Shown here one piece after another: positions 53,101 to 64,000 of a stretch of DNA of 64,000 bases. The notes under the pieces were generated by a model. That model worked only from the letters and a program-made list of their open reading frames with translations. It searched no databases and was not told the origin of the DNA. Each line of letters opens with the position of its first letter. Positions within the stretch are counted from its first letter, which is position 1. The stretch is from Casuarina equisetifolia (taxonomy: Eukaryota > Streptophyta > Magnoliopsida > Fagales > Casuarinaceae). Where the stretch lies: the NCBI GenBank assembly GCA_028551475.1, contig CM052362.1:23046021-23110020 (forward strand), written 5' to 3'. The position numbers were made by a program, and so were the translations under genes.

Positions 53101-55543
53101 CCTCTTGAAACTTACTTCTAAGGATTTTTTGCTTGATTATCTCTCTTCTGCAGGGTTATCCGCATAAGCCCCTTTGCTAATAGATTAGCAATGAATGTCC
53201 CACAGCATATTCAATCTCTGAGATGCCTGACTAATTATGAAGCATTGAGGTTCTCTCCTACCATATCTGTTCTTGCCAAGAAACTGGTAAACAGAATGAT
53301 TGAGAAGAGCTCAAGAACTGATGGGAAGTATGTCTCCATCCACCTCCGTTTTGAGGAGGTACTAACTCTTATTTTCCGTATACTCTGAACAAGTATTTGA
53401 TTCTTCTTATAGTAGGTGGTTAAGAAAATTAAGCCGTTTGTTAATTGTCATGTGTCTGTAGGACATGGTGGCATTTTCTTGCTGTGTCTATGATGGAGGA
53501 AAGGAAGAAAAAGTTGAAATGTATGCAGTTCGTGAAAAAGGATGGAAGGGGAAGTTTACACGAAAAGATCGTCACATTCTACCTGGTCTCAATCGAATCA
53601 ATGGAAAATGCCCACTATCTCCCTTGGAGGTACTTTGAACACTAGCCATTTGTTTGTTTCTTTTTGACTTTTAGAACTTGAATTTGAGCTCTCTTTTTGA
53701 TTTTACAGTTCAAAGTTTAAGTTTTGTTTTTTATTTTTATATTTTGGTATCAAGTACTATTTAGAAGAAGTTTTGTTTAAGTTTATCCCTCTTGTTATCT
53801 TATGCGGCTTGAAATCCAGTTGTTTGGACCTTCATCTAGTACTTGACGTGCATCAACTGATATTTTGTTCAAACTAGAACTGCTGTAGGAATAGGAGGGC
53901 ACCAAACATAATTTTGTAGGGGCTTGCAAGAAAGATCACAGTGGATCTTTTATTTTTTTATTTTTTTTAAAAAATAGAACTTGATTGACTACGTTTGATT
54001 GTGAAAAGAAACTAAAAATCAACCATGGAGACATCTTGAATTTGCTTAACTAACAACTTTAAGTTTGTAGTAACCTTTTCTGGGGTATTATTTTTTTGCA
54101 TCAGAGTAGGTTGGAATGCTTCTACGTGGTATGGGTTTCGGCAACAACACTTCAATTTATCTGGCCTCGGGCAAAATATACCAAGCAGAAAGACATTTAG
54201 CTCCTCTGCTAAAGATGTATCCCTATCTTTATACAAAGGAGTCTCTTGCAACCCCAGATGAGCTTGCTCCTTTCAAGGTACTCTCTTACCATGTGTGATC
54301 AGGTCTTCTGCTATAGAGTTTGATAATCAGCACCATTAGAGCACCAATTTTAGACGGTGGTAGTGATATTTGATAGCCAGCAATATACATTAATGGATCA
54401 CTGACTGGAATTAGGTCCAAACCCATTCGAACTTCAAAATTTGCATTTATGAGCTTTTACTGGATGTTTCCGGGCTGGTAATTTGATGTATTTTTTTGGG
54501 TAAGGTTCAAAACATGGCACACCCAGTGATGTGCTATTGGTTCAGCAACATCGCAGTCATGCAATATGCATTAACGTCGTAAGAAATTTATTATATTGGT
54601 AAAATCTGATGTTTCAGTAGCCCAGATATGGCTAACTAATTTTTGCCCACAAGATAGACAGCTGAACATAATTTACACACGTTCTTTCAGTTACGTAACT
54701 AACTTGACCAAGTAGAAATTTCAGATAGATGACAATAAGAAGAGATCCAGGTTTGTCTAGTTATTTAGCCTGATGGTGTTGCGTTAGGCATGTGGTTGAC
54801 CGATCAAATTGATTTCAACAACCTCGCTCTAACACTAGTTCTTTCATTTGGTAGGGATACTCTTCAAGGTTGGCCGCTTTGGACTACACGGTATGCCTGT
54901 TTAGTGAGGTTTTTGTTACAACTCAGGGTGGAAACTTCCCGCATTTTCTGATGGGTCATCGAAGATATAGCTATGGTGGACATGCTAAGACCATTATGGC
55001 AGATAAACAAAAGCTTGTTGTTCTACTGCAGGACATGGATCTCAGGTAATCTCCACACTACTATTGGCTGATTTCTCTTACAACGTTGATGTATTTGATC
55101 ACAGCTTTAGGTTGTAGAATTTTTGGCTGAATCATGTCAGGTTGTTTTCAGTGAATTGCTCCTAATTGATAGTTATCCAGAAGGCACAGAAAGGTTTCCA
55201 TTCTTGATGCAAGAGTTTTCTTCTTAAATTAATATTTCTAAGTGGATGGAAATGGAAAATGGTTAGATTTTTAATGCTTTTGAAACTTGACGTTTGGGTT
55301 ATATATGAATTCAGTTTTTTACAATGGTTTTGCAGTTGGAAAGCCTTCAAGGACCAGATGGAAGAAATGCTCAATGAAAGTGACCGCAAGGGGGTGATGG
55401 TACCCAGACTGAAAAAATTCAACAGAAAAACTTCCGTGTATACATACCCTTTGCCGGAATGCAGATGTATTCAGAAATCGCATGACGACCTAATCAATCC
55501 TAATTCTACATTCATCAGTTACCACCCTCGATCCATGAGATAG
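50103..55543 (+). CDS. Plant O-fucosyltransferase-family protein (FRB1/ESMD1-like clade)
   Basis: Ten exons: 50103-50483, 51207-51279, 51540-51607, 51752-51840, 52756-52953, 53154-53358, 53462-53629, 54110-54277, 54855-55045 and 55336-55543, giving 582 residues. An alternative exon 2 end at 51,285 would add two. Residues 71-95 ([19 protein letters not shown]) form a membrane anchor after a basic cytosolic tail, so it is a type II Golgi protein. The catalytic region has [20 protein letters not shown], then [35 protein letters not shown] and [21 protein letters not shown], the marks of the plant PF10250 family. Members of the likely clade affect cell adhesion and pectin; substrate and activity are not settled, and some relatives are rhamnosyltransferases. 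The ATG at 50,103 is the first in frame (the upstream frame is open but has no ATG). The leader is CT-rich. The C-end is [12 protein letters not shown]...HPRSMR. Confidence 0.93.
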
Positions 55544-55616
55544 CAAATTGACCCTTCTTTAGCTGTTTTTCTCATTTGTGTAGCAGCCAAGCAAACGCCT
55601 TTGTTCTATAACCTCT

Positions 55617-55799
55617 GTGCAGTTCTTCAGCGGCGATAGAGGGCTATCCAATCTGATTACACAAAGAATTCCTCCAAATTTATCTCCCTGGATTCTTCAT
55701 GAACATCCTGGATCTCTTCGAGACATGGTTTATATGTGGGGATGGGGTTATGAACCGACTTTGGAAGATGAGGAAACATCAAAACTCTCGAGTGTTTAG
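55617..55799 (+). other. Open frame in the 3' region of the O-fucosyltransferase gene
   Basis: Right after a 'ctctgtgcag' acceptor-like string a frame runs 60 codons to a TAG (FFSGDRGLSNLITQRIPP and later GWGYEPTLEDEETSKLSSV). It lies 73 bases beyond the main stop, so it could be an alternative last exon or 3' UTR by chance. No homology is known to me. Confidence 0.3.
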
Positions 55800-57955
55800 G
55801 ATCAGAACGGGGGCTAAATGTTGACATGATGCTTTTGCAGTTTGATATTTTTTTTTTCCCATTCCAATAACTGTAAACAATAAGCCAAATAGCAGTGAAG
55901 TGTGAACTACATAATATACTTTCGTCCTTGGCATCACAAGTTTGCCAGTCAGTTTTGTTATATTGCTTAGTATTTTGATGTAAAGATAGGACCTTTGGAA
56001 GACTTCATCTTCAACATGAAGTATCAATAAGGAGACACCTTATTCTAATATGCAGAATATTTGATTTGTACTTATTTGTAGTCACGTTTTCGCCAAATTT
56101 ACAGATCAACTTTAGCAAAGAAATATATCTAACTGATTAGTAATGACTCAATTTATTTTCTTAAACATATAAGGAAGATATTATGCAAATATATTCATAA
56201 TGTGAGATAACTACAATCTTCAACTTGTTACTTTACCTTAACTCATAAGTGAAGAATGTCATTGTTAACTCTGTGTGATAGGATTCAATTTTCATAAGTG
56301 ACAGAGATAATCATCCCATGTCTGAAGTCAACTTCCAATCCAAGAAGATATAAGTAAAGCTTACCTATAGATGACACCTGTGGTGGTCTATATTGTTCTT
56401 TTTTTCAGAAAAGGAAGGTGGCATCTCAATGCCCACGATGTGCCTGGCGGACTCATATGGTTGGAGAAAATCAGAAAAGCAGCTACAGAAATTCTACACC
56501 TAACGCTTCCATCATCTTTTACTGGATGATCCATTCACGGGAAAGTTGTACTTGGGTTCCATCCTCTTCGCACTCTTTATGTCGGGAGCTTGTGTTTAAA
56601 CGAGGAGTAATATGCTTGACGCGTGTAAGCGCATTTTTAAGAATGTTCATGGGCCCAACCGCAAAGGGCAATGCTTCAAGAAACCCCGAAGATTGAGCTC
56701 TCCACTCGATGATCCAACTTTTTCAGATCCAGAAGATGCCAATCAAGTGTATTTTTGTAAGAATTTGACCCTTCATGGTGAATGGATTGGGAATCTTGGA
56801 TTTGAACCATATTGAAATAGCTTTGTGCCATTGAGGGAGAGTTCAAGCTCTTAATCATGGCAGAGCACTTGACTCTAACCTGAACAAACTCGGGATTTTG
56901 AACCACGTGTTCCTTGCTAACAATTTGATTTCAACCCAACCATGTTGGATGATGGGCCCATTATCCAACTATGTTGTCAGTGAACTGCACAGAGCAGTTC
57001 TCAATCCGTTGGGCCCTGCTGAGGGGGTAGGGATCAAAGTCTTATCCTGACTGTGGATCCGTGAAACCCAATTGGGGGCTGCTCTGAAGTGTTTCATCGA
57101 CAACATAGCCAGAAAGCATAGAATTCCAATTTGACTTTTAGAATGGACAATGGACTTCTTCCTGTAACTTTAGAATCTTTTGCTGGTCAGTGAGCTCAAT
57201 TTGCTTTCCCTCCCTCGCTTTCTCTCGCCCTCTGTAAGTCGTGTGGGATCTGATGGGAAGGCGCAATCCGTCAATCCAATGGTGTAATTTTTCATTTAAT
57301 TTTGGAAAAATTAGTAGTTGACAGTATAAATTCCCTAATTGCGTGGTTTATTGAAACTAATTTGATTTTCACGAAGTCTTATTATTTGCTGCCCAGTTTA
57401 ATGTTTTGGTAATGATTGTATGCAACTAATTATTAGTGAAGTGTTCTGTTGGTTTCTAATTCCCTTATGGTTTCAAGATCCTGATTTTGAGGCTATACTC
57501 AAATTTTGGTTGACTTCCACCGAACCCTCAAACATTTTAGAGAGAAGTTGGTAATTTTAGCTCAAAAGGAGGATCCAAATTCTCACCGGCAATGAATATT
57601 TGCGATTCTTCTTGGTGTTTTAATTTGATTGAGCAATTACAATTTGATTCAAAGATGACGAAGATGCCCAAGTATGGAGCCAAATTTTACGATTCACTTA
57701 GTTACAGTTGTATTTCAGGGTGTTAGGACCTGAATGGAAATTGAAACTAGCTGAAATGCAAATCTCAATTGAATAAGATGAAACATATTTACTTGCTAAG
57801 TGAGATGATCTAATAGAGCATTGTACTTGACTAAATGCAAAATGTAACTTATGAAATGCACTTGCTATGAATATATAAATTAAAAGTTTAAGTTTCCTCT
57901 CTTCAATGGTCTTCTACTCATTACATCATTTGGTTCAGACCTCAATTTTTTGCTC
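55800..57955. other. Intergenic DNA, no gene recognised
   Basis: The O-fucosyltransferase 3' UTR probably ends near 56,030. At 56,400-56,900 the composition is more gene-like and short frames occur (56,418-56,696; 56,612-56,815; minus 56,676-56,906), but none connects by splice sites or shows a domain. The rest is AT-rich. Confidence 0.4.
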
Positions 57956-57959
57956 GAAC

Positions 57960-60900
57960 CTAACCATTACTTGATTCTGTTTTATCATTGATATCCTTCT
58001 CAGACCTCATCCTTTTAGCTTCTCTACTATCGCAAAACTCACCACAGCTTGCCTCTGCATCATCATCAGAAAAGGTTCTTTTTAACTTGATTGCGGCCTG
58101 ATCTTTAGATGCATCTTCATCGGCATTAACAGCAATGATATCCTTATTCGACGTCGACTGATAATCAATCATTTTCCCATGAACAATAAAGTCATAATAT
58201 GGGCAAACCCCAATCTTCTGAACGGTGACTCGTGACCCAAAATCTACGTTAACCTTCACTTCGTCACCGCCCTCTAAATTGAAGCTGCTTTGAGAAACAT
58301 TGTATTCCCAAATGTGACCTTCAGGGAAGTTTACTTCATCAACTGTTACAGGCCGTTTGGTCTGAATCCTCTTCTTGGTTGAATTGATTAATGTCATGCT
58401 AGGAAGGTCTTCGGGTACTGCTTTGTCGACGCATGATGCCGAGTAAACAATGCAAACGATGAACCCTTTCAAATCACGATCAATATTACAAGGCACGTTA
58501 AAACATATGGAACTTCCCTCGTTATACATAAAGCAATCAGGAATACCATTGCCGTGGAGAAAAGTGCCAAAGCTACCAACAACGCATTCCTGGAGCATCA
58601 AAAGCATGATGTATTTTGTGAAACAATTGTGAGAGAGAGAGAGAGAGAGAGGAACCTGGAAAATGCTTTGCTTGGAAATATTGACTGTATTGTTGCCAGG
58701 AAGACGCCTTGTGGAATAATTCGGGAAGACGCCTTTAAGAATTCCATCATTTAATAAATTACAAACTCTCCGGAGTAATTCTCCTGCTAAGTTCAAGCTC
58801 TGTAGTGAAGCAGACAATAGATGGACTGAACTAGGATTTCCCCTGGGTGATACCCGAGACCAAAAGATTGAATCGTACAACCTCGCTGGTAATCCTGTAT
58901 AATCCCGCAAAGACAAGTATTTAAGCTTCCCTAGTTTTATTATGGTGCATGGCACTTTTTTTGTAGCAATGCCATCTGCAAGGAAAGATGTCAAGGATTT
59001 CATCTCCCCAACCTCTTCAGGCAAAGTGTTGATTTTAGAGCAACCAGAAATAATTAAAGTCTGAAGAGACTCGCAGATAGAGACACCTTGGTAGCCTTCT
59101 AAGATTTTTGCAGTCTTCAAAATCTACCAGAACAAGATTACTAAGAACCCCAATAGATTCATGAACCTCGAACAAACTCGTACAATCTTTCAGCACCAAT
59201 TCCTCTCAAGATTGGAAAGTCTTGCAAAGTTTGGGGTTTGAGTGAGGAAATGTGAATGACTAAGATTTAGGAATTTTAACTTCTTGAACAATTGCTGAGC
59301 AAATGAGAAAAGAAATATGCAAAATATTATCACCTGAAAAGTCAAAATTTATGGCTTAATGGTTAAGGATATATAATTACCTCATCAGCTTTCCACACTT
59401 GTTTGAGATTGCTATATTGCAAGTCAATTGCAACTAAATGTCTTGGATAGAAGTTGCGTGGCATAAACTCTAAAGGAAATCCATGCCAACAAAGCCACCT
59501 TAACTTGTTAGAAAGATATTTGTAATCTCCTGTGGGCCGGACGTAGTCAAGTTGGAGTAATCTCAACATTTTCATCTTTTTAAATGCTTCTGTATTGAAA
59601 TCTTCATCGCTTGAACTACGCAATTTGAGAGCAAATCCTTCAATTGCTTTTTTTCCCCGCTAACAAAAAGGCTTTTATGCTGCAGTTTCAAAGTGAGCAT
59701 ACTAAAATTGAAAGTTGATTATATACCTATGAAAAAGGAACTATAAACATGAGCGTAAACATGCTTTCAGGGTGTGCACAAGGCAGGTGGTTGTCAAATG
59801 CAACCTCAAACTATGAAAAGGAAGTCGCCTTATTTTTTTTTTTTATGCCCGAACAATATTTGAGCAACCAATTGAGTCCTCTTGATTTTTCCTATTAGCA
59901 GCGTACTTACTACAATACAGCCATGCCTGAGAGTACAAAAATAGTTGATGAAGTTAGCAGAGAAATGAAGCTTCCAGTTTTGGCGTGCAAGAATCTGATT
60001 TGAGTTAGCATGCATTGGTTTTCCTTGAAATATGAATTCAATCAAATGTTCCGCCTTTGTTTTAATTTTGTGTGAATCACAATTATCCCCAGCCCACGAC
60101 CTTCTTATTTTTCAAAGCACTTCTAGATTTAATATCTGAAAGTTATAGTTCCTTAAAACCCAAATGTCACGTTCATCCAGCTGCCACGATAGCCAGCCCA
60201 TAAAGTAAACAAAACCCTCCAGACAAACCTAACGACCCCCCTTCCACTGAAAAATTAACAGAACTCCCAAAACAATTATCGACAGAACAGAAGGGGCGAT
60301 CTAGTATAAGAACTTTGTAAGCAAGCATACGGAGGAAACTGTCAGGCCTCATGAGGAGGTTCTTAGTTCAGAGATAAATTTGTCTTCTATACATTTAGAT
60401 TAATTGCAGTGCACATGGTTTAGGAGCAAAATATAGTCTATTCTTCCTTCTTCTTCTTTTTTCCGTTTCACAGAGGAAGGTGTTACCTGATGCTCCACCA
60501 AAATCTCAAATGCATCCTCGTGCCGCCATACTCGACTACGCTTTCCAGGTTCTTTAGGGTTTTTTTCCCGAACAATTTCTCTACCCATATCTCGAAGCAA
60601 AACGTGCATGGTGATCTTGTCTCCTTGATCAACAGAAAGAAGACACCGTTCAGTGAGGGTTTTAATTCCAATTCCACCAAAAAAACCACAGCCATCCATA
60701 ATTTGTGTGACATAGTTCATGCCTATAAAGAAACATGCTATATCAAGGAATATGTCCTTCAAGGTATCGTCGTTTAGTCCATCAAAACTTATTTTAAGTT
60801 TTGTCTGGATCTTTTCACGGGGGATTATTTTCAATTTCTCCAGTGCATTTTTCCATTCGGGTCTCTTCCTGGAAAATAAATGAGAACCCAAAACTTCAAG

Positions 60901-61582
60901 AGCCAGCGGTAATCCCCCACAATAAGAAACGATACTTCTAGATAAGTGCGCCAACCCTCTAGTGGGCTTGCTGTCCTTGAAAGCATGCCATTCAAAGAGC
61001 TGTAGAGCTTCCCCGTCATTCATTTTTTCGGCATCATGTATTGCGTCCACTTCAAGTACCTTCAACAAATGCTTATCTCTAGTTGTGATGACAATTCTAC
61101 TCCCTGAGCCTAAACAATCACGACTTCTAAGCATCGCATCGACTTGCTCCACCTGGCTTACATCATCAAGTATAACAAGTACTTTTTTCCTGCAAAGTCT
61201 CTCTTTTATAATGGCGATTCCATTATCGACACTACTAATTTTTATCTTGCTTGTCTTCAAGGTATCAGAAAGAAGTTTTTTTTGAAGTCGAAGCTGACCA
61301 TCAGGTTGCTCGCAAGTTTTCCGGATATTTGCAATAAAACTTTTAGCTTCAAAACTACCAAGGAACTTGTTATAAATGGCCTTAGAAATGGAGGTTTTTC
61401 CAATTCCCCCCATTCCCCAAATCCCAACCATGCGAATAGCACTAACTTCGGTACATAATAACGAAATGACTTCCTCCACACGACGATCTATTCCCACTGG
61501 GTGAACTGCTACAGACAAAACTGTGGGATTCACCTCATCTGAAATCTTTCTAACGATATCGCGAATGACCGGGGCTTCTGGC
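57960..61582 (-). pseudogene. TIR-NLR-type resistance gene: NB-ARC, LRR and C-JID, with frameshifts and no visible TIR exon
   Basis: Exons on the minus strand: NB-ARC 61582-60487, LRR-1 59659-59381, LRR-2 59294-58656 and C-JID 58589-57960. The NB-ARC exon is intact: P-loop GIWGMGGIGKTS, kinase-2 KKVLVILDDVS, RNBS-B GSRIVITTRDKHLL, GLPL CGGLPLALEVLGS and RNBS-D FLDIACFF. The MHD motif reads MHV (60,601-60,609). LRR-1 (KKAIEGFALKLR...YSNLKQVWKADE) joins in phase to LRR-2 (FKKLKFLNLSHSHFLTQTP). LRR-2 carries a 2-base gain at 59,203-59,207, which meets a TGA at once, and a second shift near 59,080 that restores the frame. The last exon is a post-LRR C-JID domain (FGTFLHGNGIPDCF) with a basic tail. 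NLRs of this class sense pathogen effectors and signal through TIR NADase activity. The TIR exon should lie upstream but is not found to 64,000. It is either a decayed gene or one needing sequence correction. Confidence 0.8.
58630..58652. repeat. (GA)n microsatellite in a short NLR intron
   Basis: GA/TC tract of about 23 bases inside the 66-base putative intron between the LRR and C-JID exons. Confidence 0.9.
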
Positions 61583-64000
61583 CTGGAAATAATTTGGAAG
61601 TTAAGTAGAAGAAAAATCCTAAACGTAAGTTATGAAGTGTAATAAGCACATATTTCATTCTAAGCATATACCGGAATCTTAGCCATTATCCCTATCAGAC
61701 TGGCATTTGAAATAGTACTTGGCCTGCATCTGATTTACTTAACTTTAAATACCACATAATTAGGTTGCTAAACACGTGAATACCAACTTAATTAGTCGTT
61801 GAATCTTAACCACTCCCCCCCCCCCCCCCCCCCCCCTCTCTCCCCTTTTTTTAGAAAACAAGGGATCGTTGTCCCAACTAAACCTAAAGACTTCTCAAGA
61901 GAAAGGTCGGAGTACTGAATGTTTGACAGAAGCTAATTGACCTGATTCTCCATTTGCTTTATAATTAAGGAAAATAATAATACTGAAAAAAGTAAATATG
62001 AATTATTACTTTATAAGTAATAATTTATCCGAAATTGAACACGAACAATAATGATGCTAAAAACTCCTTAAAAACAAGACATGAAAAGCAAAAGGTACTA
62101 CAGCGGCAAGCGCCTATATGAAGGCAAACGGTGGCAGGTAAGACTTAGAGATAACATCATGAGAACTCTAACCCATAACTAGAAAATGAGTGAATTCAAA
62201 ACATTACGTTTGTGACATGCACATAAAGTTCTAGTCTTTCCTCTAAAACAATCTTGTATTTTTCTCCTGTCAAAGTGGATATAATAAAACAACTATCGTA
62301 ATTATGACCACATAGGATGGAGTAATTATGACCACATAGGATGGAACAAAGTTTCCCCCACAACTAATGGCCATAAACCAAATAAACATCTCCCAGTTGA
62401 TATGCATCTAAAAAATATTCTATCTGCTACAAAGATTAAACTAATTACTTTCTAACCAAGGATAACAAATAAAAAATACTGAACATTTACCTTTATCCAT
62501 AACAACTGACCTATCTTGTAAATACAACTTCTTCTAATTGCAATGCAAAAGAAAAATGAAAGAAGAGGATCCCCTTGTTTCATATAACAACTTTGAAACT
62601 CATAAAGATTAGCATTGGTTCAATTGGACTAGAGAGTGATACCACTGTTAAAGCAAAACCACACATGTTTTATTGTTGATTTACAGCAAAATGTAATGTT
62701 TTTGAAACTGAGTTTCCTTTTCTCTTGGAAAGGTATATAAAATTTTGAGCCATTTTACCCTTTTAACTCTTAGATTGGCCTTAGTTCACTAAGAAGCTTC
62801 AACAATTTGCTCCACTTCATTGATAACTCCCTTAGAATGAATAAAAAGAGAAAACCAAAACATTTACATAGCAAAGAGAATTAAATTAATTAACTAAAAA
62901 CTTATTGCACATTGCATGATTGTACTTGTCCATTTCTTTGTCTTGGAAACAATTCTTTTTTACCATCGAAGCTATCCTTCTAACCATTAAAAAACCCTCA
63001 CATGCCTTACTATGAGTTGGCTTTTGGAAATTGATGTTGAAATCCACTTAGCCAAGCAATTAAGTTTTGGGTAAACCTAATAAAAAGCATTTGTTATGCA
63101 CTTCAACAAGATTAAAACTAGTCAGAGATGTTTTCTTGAAAATTCCTCACTTGATTCATTCGTATCCTCATAATTTTGGTTTTTGAAAAGAATTGTGACT
63201 ATTAAAAAGCACTTTACTATTAGGAAGCCTAAAGAGAGTTTTCTAAGGTAAAAATCTAGAATCCCAAAGCTTAACTTGGAGAATGAGAACTTTGTTCACT
63301 AAAGAGTTGAGTGCAGTGTAAGCCCCATCATATATCCTATACTTTGTTTTCCTCTTACTCTCACTAACAAGGTTATTATTTAGGAAATCTCTTAACAGTA
63401 TAACAACATCCGTACATGTTTTCATAAAGTTTGTTTTCACTTTTTTTAAAGATTTTTTTTATATACTATAGAAGTAGAGAAATGTTTTCATAAGATCCGT
63501 CAAAAATTGTTTAGTAAACTTTATAGGATTTGGTATTTTCAAATAATTCAACAGTAGAGTATTTTAGACATATAAAATTATTTTTGCACATATAGAGACC
63601 ATTTCTTATAGAAAAATGGAGAGATTGCTACACAACAGCCCCAAATTTGGTTAAGGTCCTCATGCAACCATCTCTCCTTAATAAAAAGCACCTAATCAGA
63701 TCTCAAATACAATGACAATGGACCCGATAGGACATTGTTTGGCATATTAAATTGCAGTGCATTCCTTCTTTGGTTTCTCCCCTATTCTCATTAATAAAGC
63801 ATTTTTTCCTTTTTAATTGTTAGCTTTTATTGCCATCACTTTCTAAAATAATTCGTACCAACATTTGCTTCAAGATTGACGTGGATTTGACTTGTGTATC
63901 AACCCCTATATCTCTCCTACCAATATATATGTATACACATGAACCATGCTCAGATTTTAGTACAATAATTTGTGGGTCCCTTGAAAAGTCCTGAAAAGGA
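61583..64000. other. Upstream region or intron of the NLR gene, no gene recognised
   Basis: I looked on the minus strand for the TIR signatures (FLSFRG-type, TDDDL-type, and the SxNYAxSxWC type) and found none. A run of 22 C lies at 61,815-61,836. An 'aattatgaccacataggatgga' string is repeated in tandem at about 62,299-62,345. The rest is AT-rich and non-coding as far as I can see. If the NLR is whole, this is an intron longer than 2.4 kb. Confidence 0.45.
61815..61836. repeat. Poly-C tract
   Basis: 22 consecutive C followed by a CT-rich stretch. This is a rare simple repeat in an AT-rich region and prone to assembly error and replication slippage. Confidence 0.9.

Noticed and set aside
56418..56906. 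Short overlapping frames with gene-like composition
   Set aside because: They do not link by splice sites, show no domain, and switch strand. They cannot be supported as a gene.
60483..61481. Additional plus- and minus-strand frames inside the NB-ARC exon
   Set aside because: They are shadows of the 365-codon NB-ARC reading frame, which carries all the family motifs.

Overview
The window is nuclear DNA of a eudicot plant. The evidence is spliced GT-AG genes of plant families, an NLR gene of the TIR class carrying a post-LRR C-JID domain (this class is missing from grasses), and AT-rich gaps filled with decayed plant retrotransposons. The species cannot be named from the sequence.

Six genes could be modelled. 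From left to right they are: a cold-shock-domain/zinc-knuckle RNA-binding protein (2.0-2.6 kb, +); an AUX1/LAX auxin influx carrier closest to LAX3 (8.0-10.2 kb, -, 8 exons, first intron with a GC donor); a thaumatin-like protein with a GPI-type tail (40.9-42.4 kb, +, 3 exons); UFM1, the ubiquitin-fold modifier (43.3-46.3 kb, +, 4 exons); a plant O-fucosyltransferase-family protein (50.1-55.5 kb, +, 10 exons); and a TIR-NLR-type gene (58.0-61.6 kb, -) that lacks a visible TIR exon, has a frameshifted LRR exon and carries MHV in place of the MHD motif. They look like ordinary neighbours and not a shared pathway.

The middle (14.9-36.4 kb) has no intact gene. It starts with the 3' end of a dead LINE. 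An array of diverged repeats follows (15.9-30.9 kb), built from pieces of a MAP3K (MEKK-type) kinase gene. In its right half the kinase pieces alternate with fragments of a second, unidentified gene on the opposite strand. Next come a cluster of fold-back and tandem repeats (30.9-32.9 kb) and a minus-strand Ty1/copia relic whose 3' LTR is well bounded (32.9-36.4 kb).

Between 36.5 and 46.3 kb there is a segmental duplication. The left copy holds remains of the thaumatin gene's 3' part and a dead UFM1, broken by a 1.25-kb insertion. The right copy holds the working thaumatin-like gene and UFM1. A separate 51-bp exact copy of UFM1 exon 2 lies just upstream of the thaumatin-like gene.

The most rewarding items for follow-up are the mixed kinase/unknown-gene array, the thaumatin-UFM1 duplication with its templated fragment, the MHV NLR, the in-frame 66-nt intron of that NLR, and the possible soluble versus anchored forms of the thaumatin-like protein.
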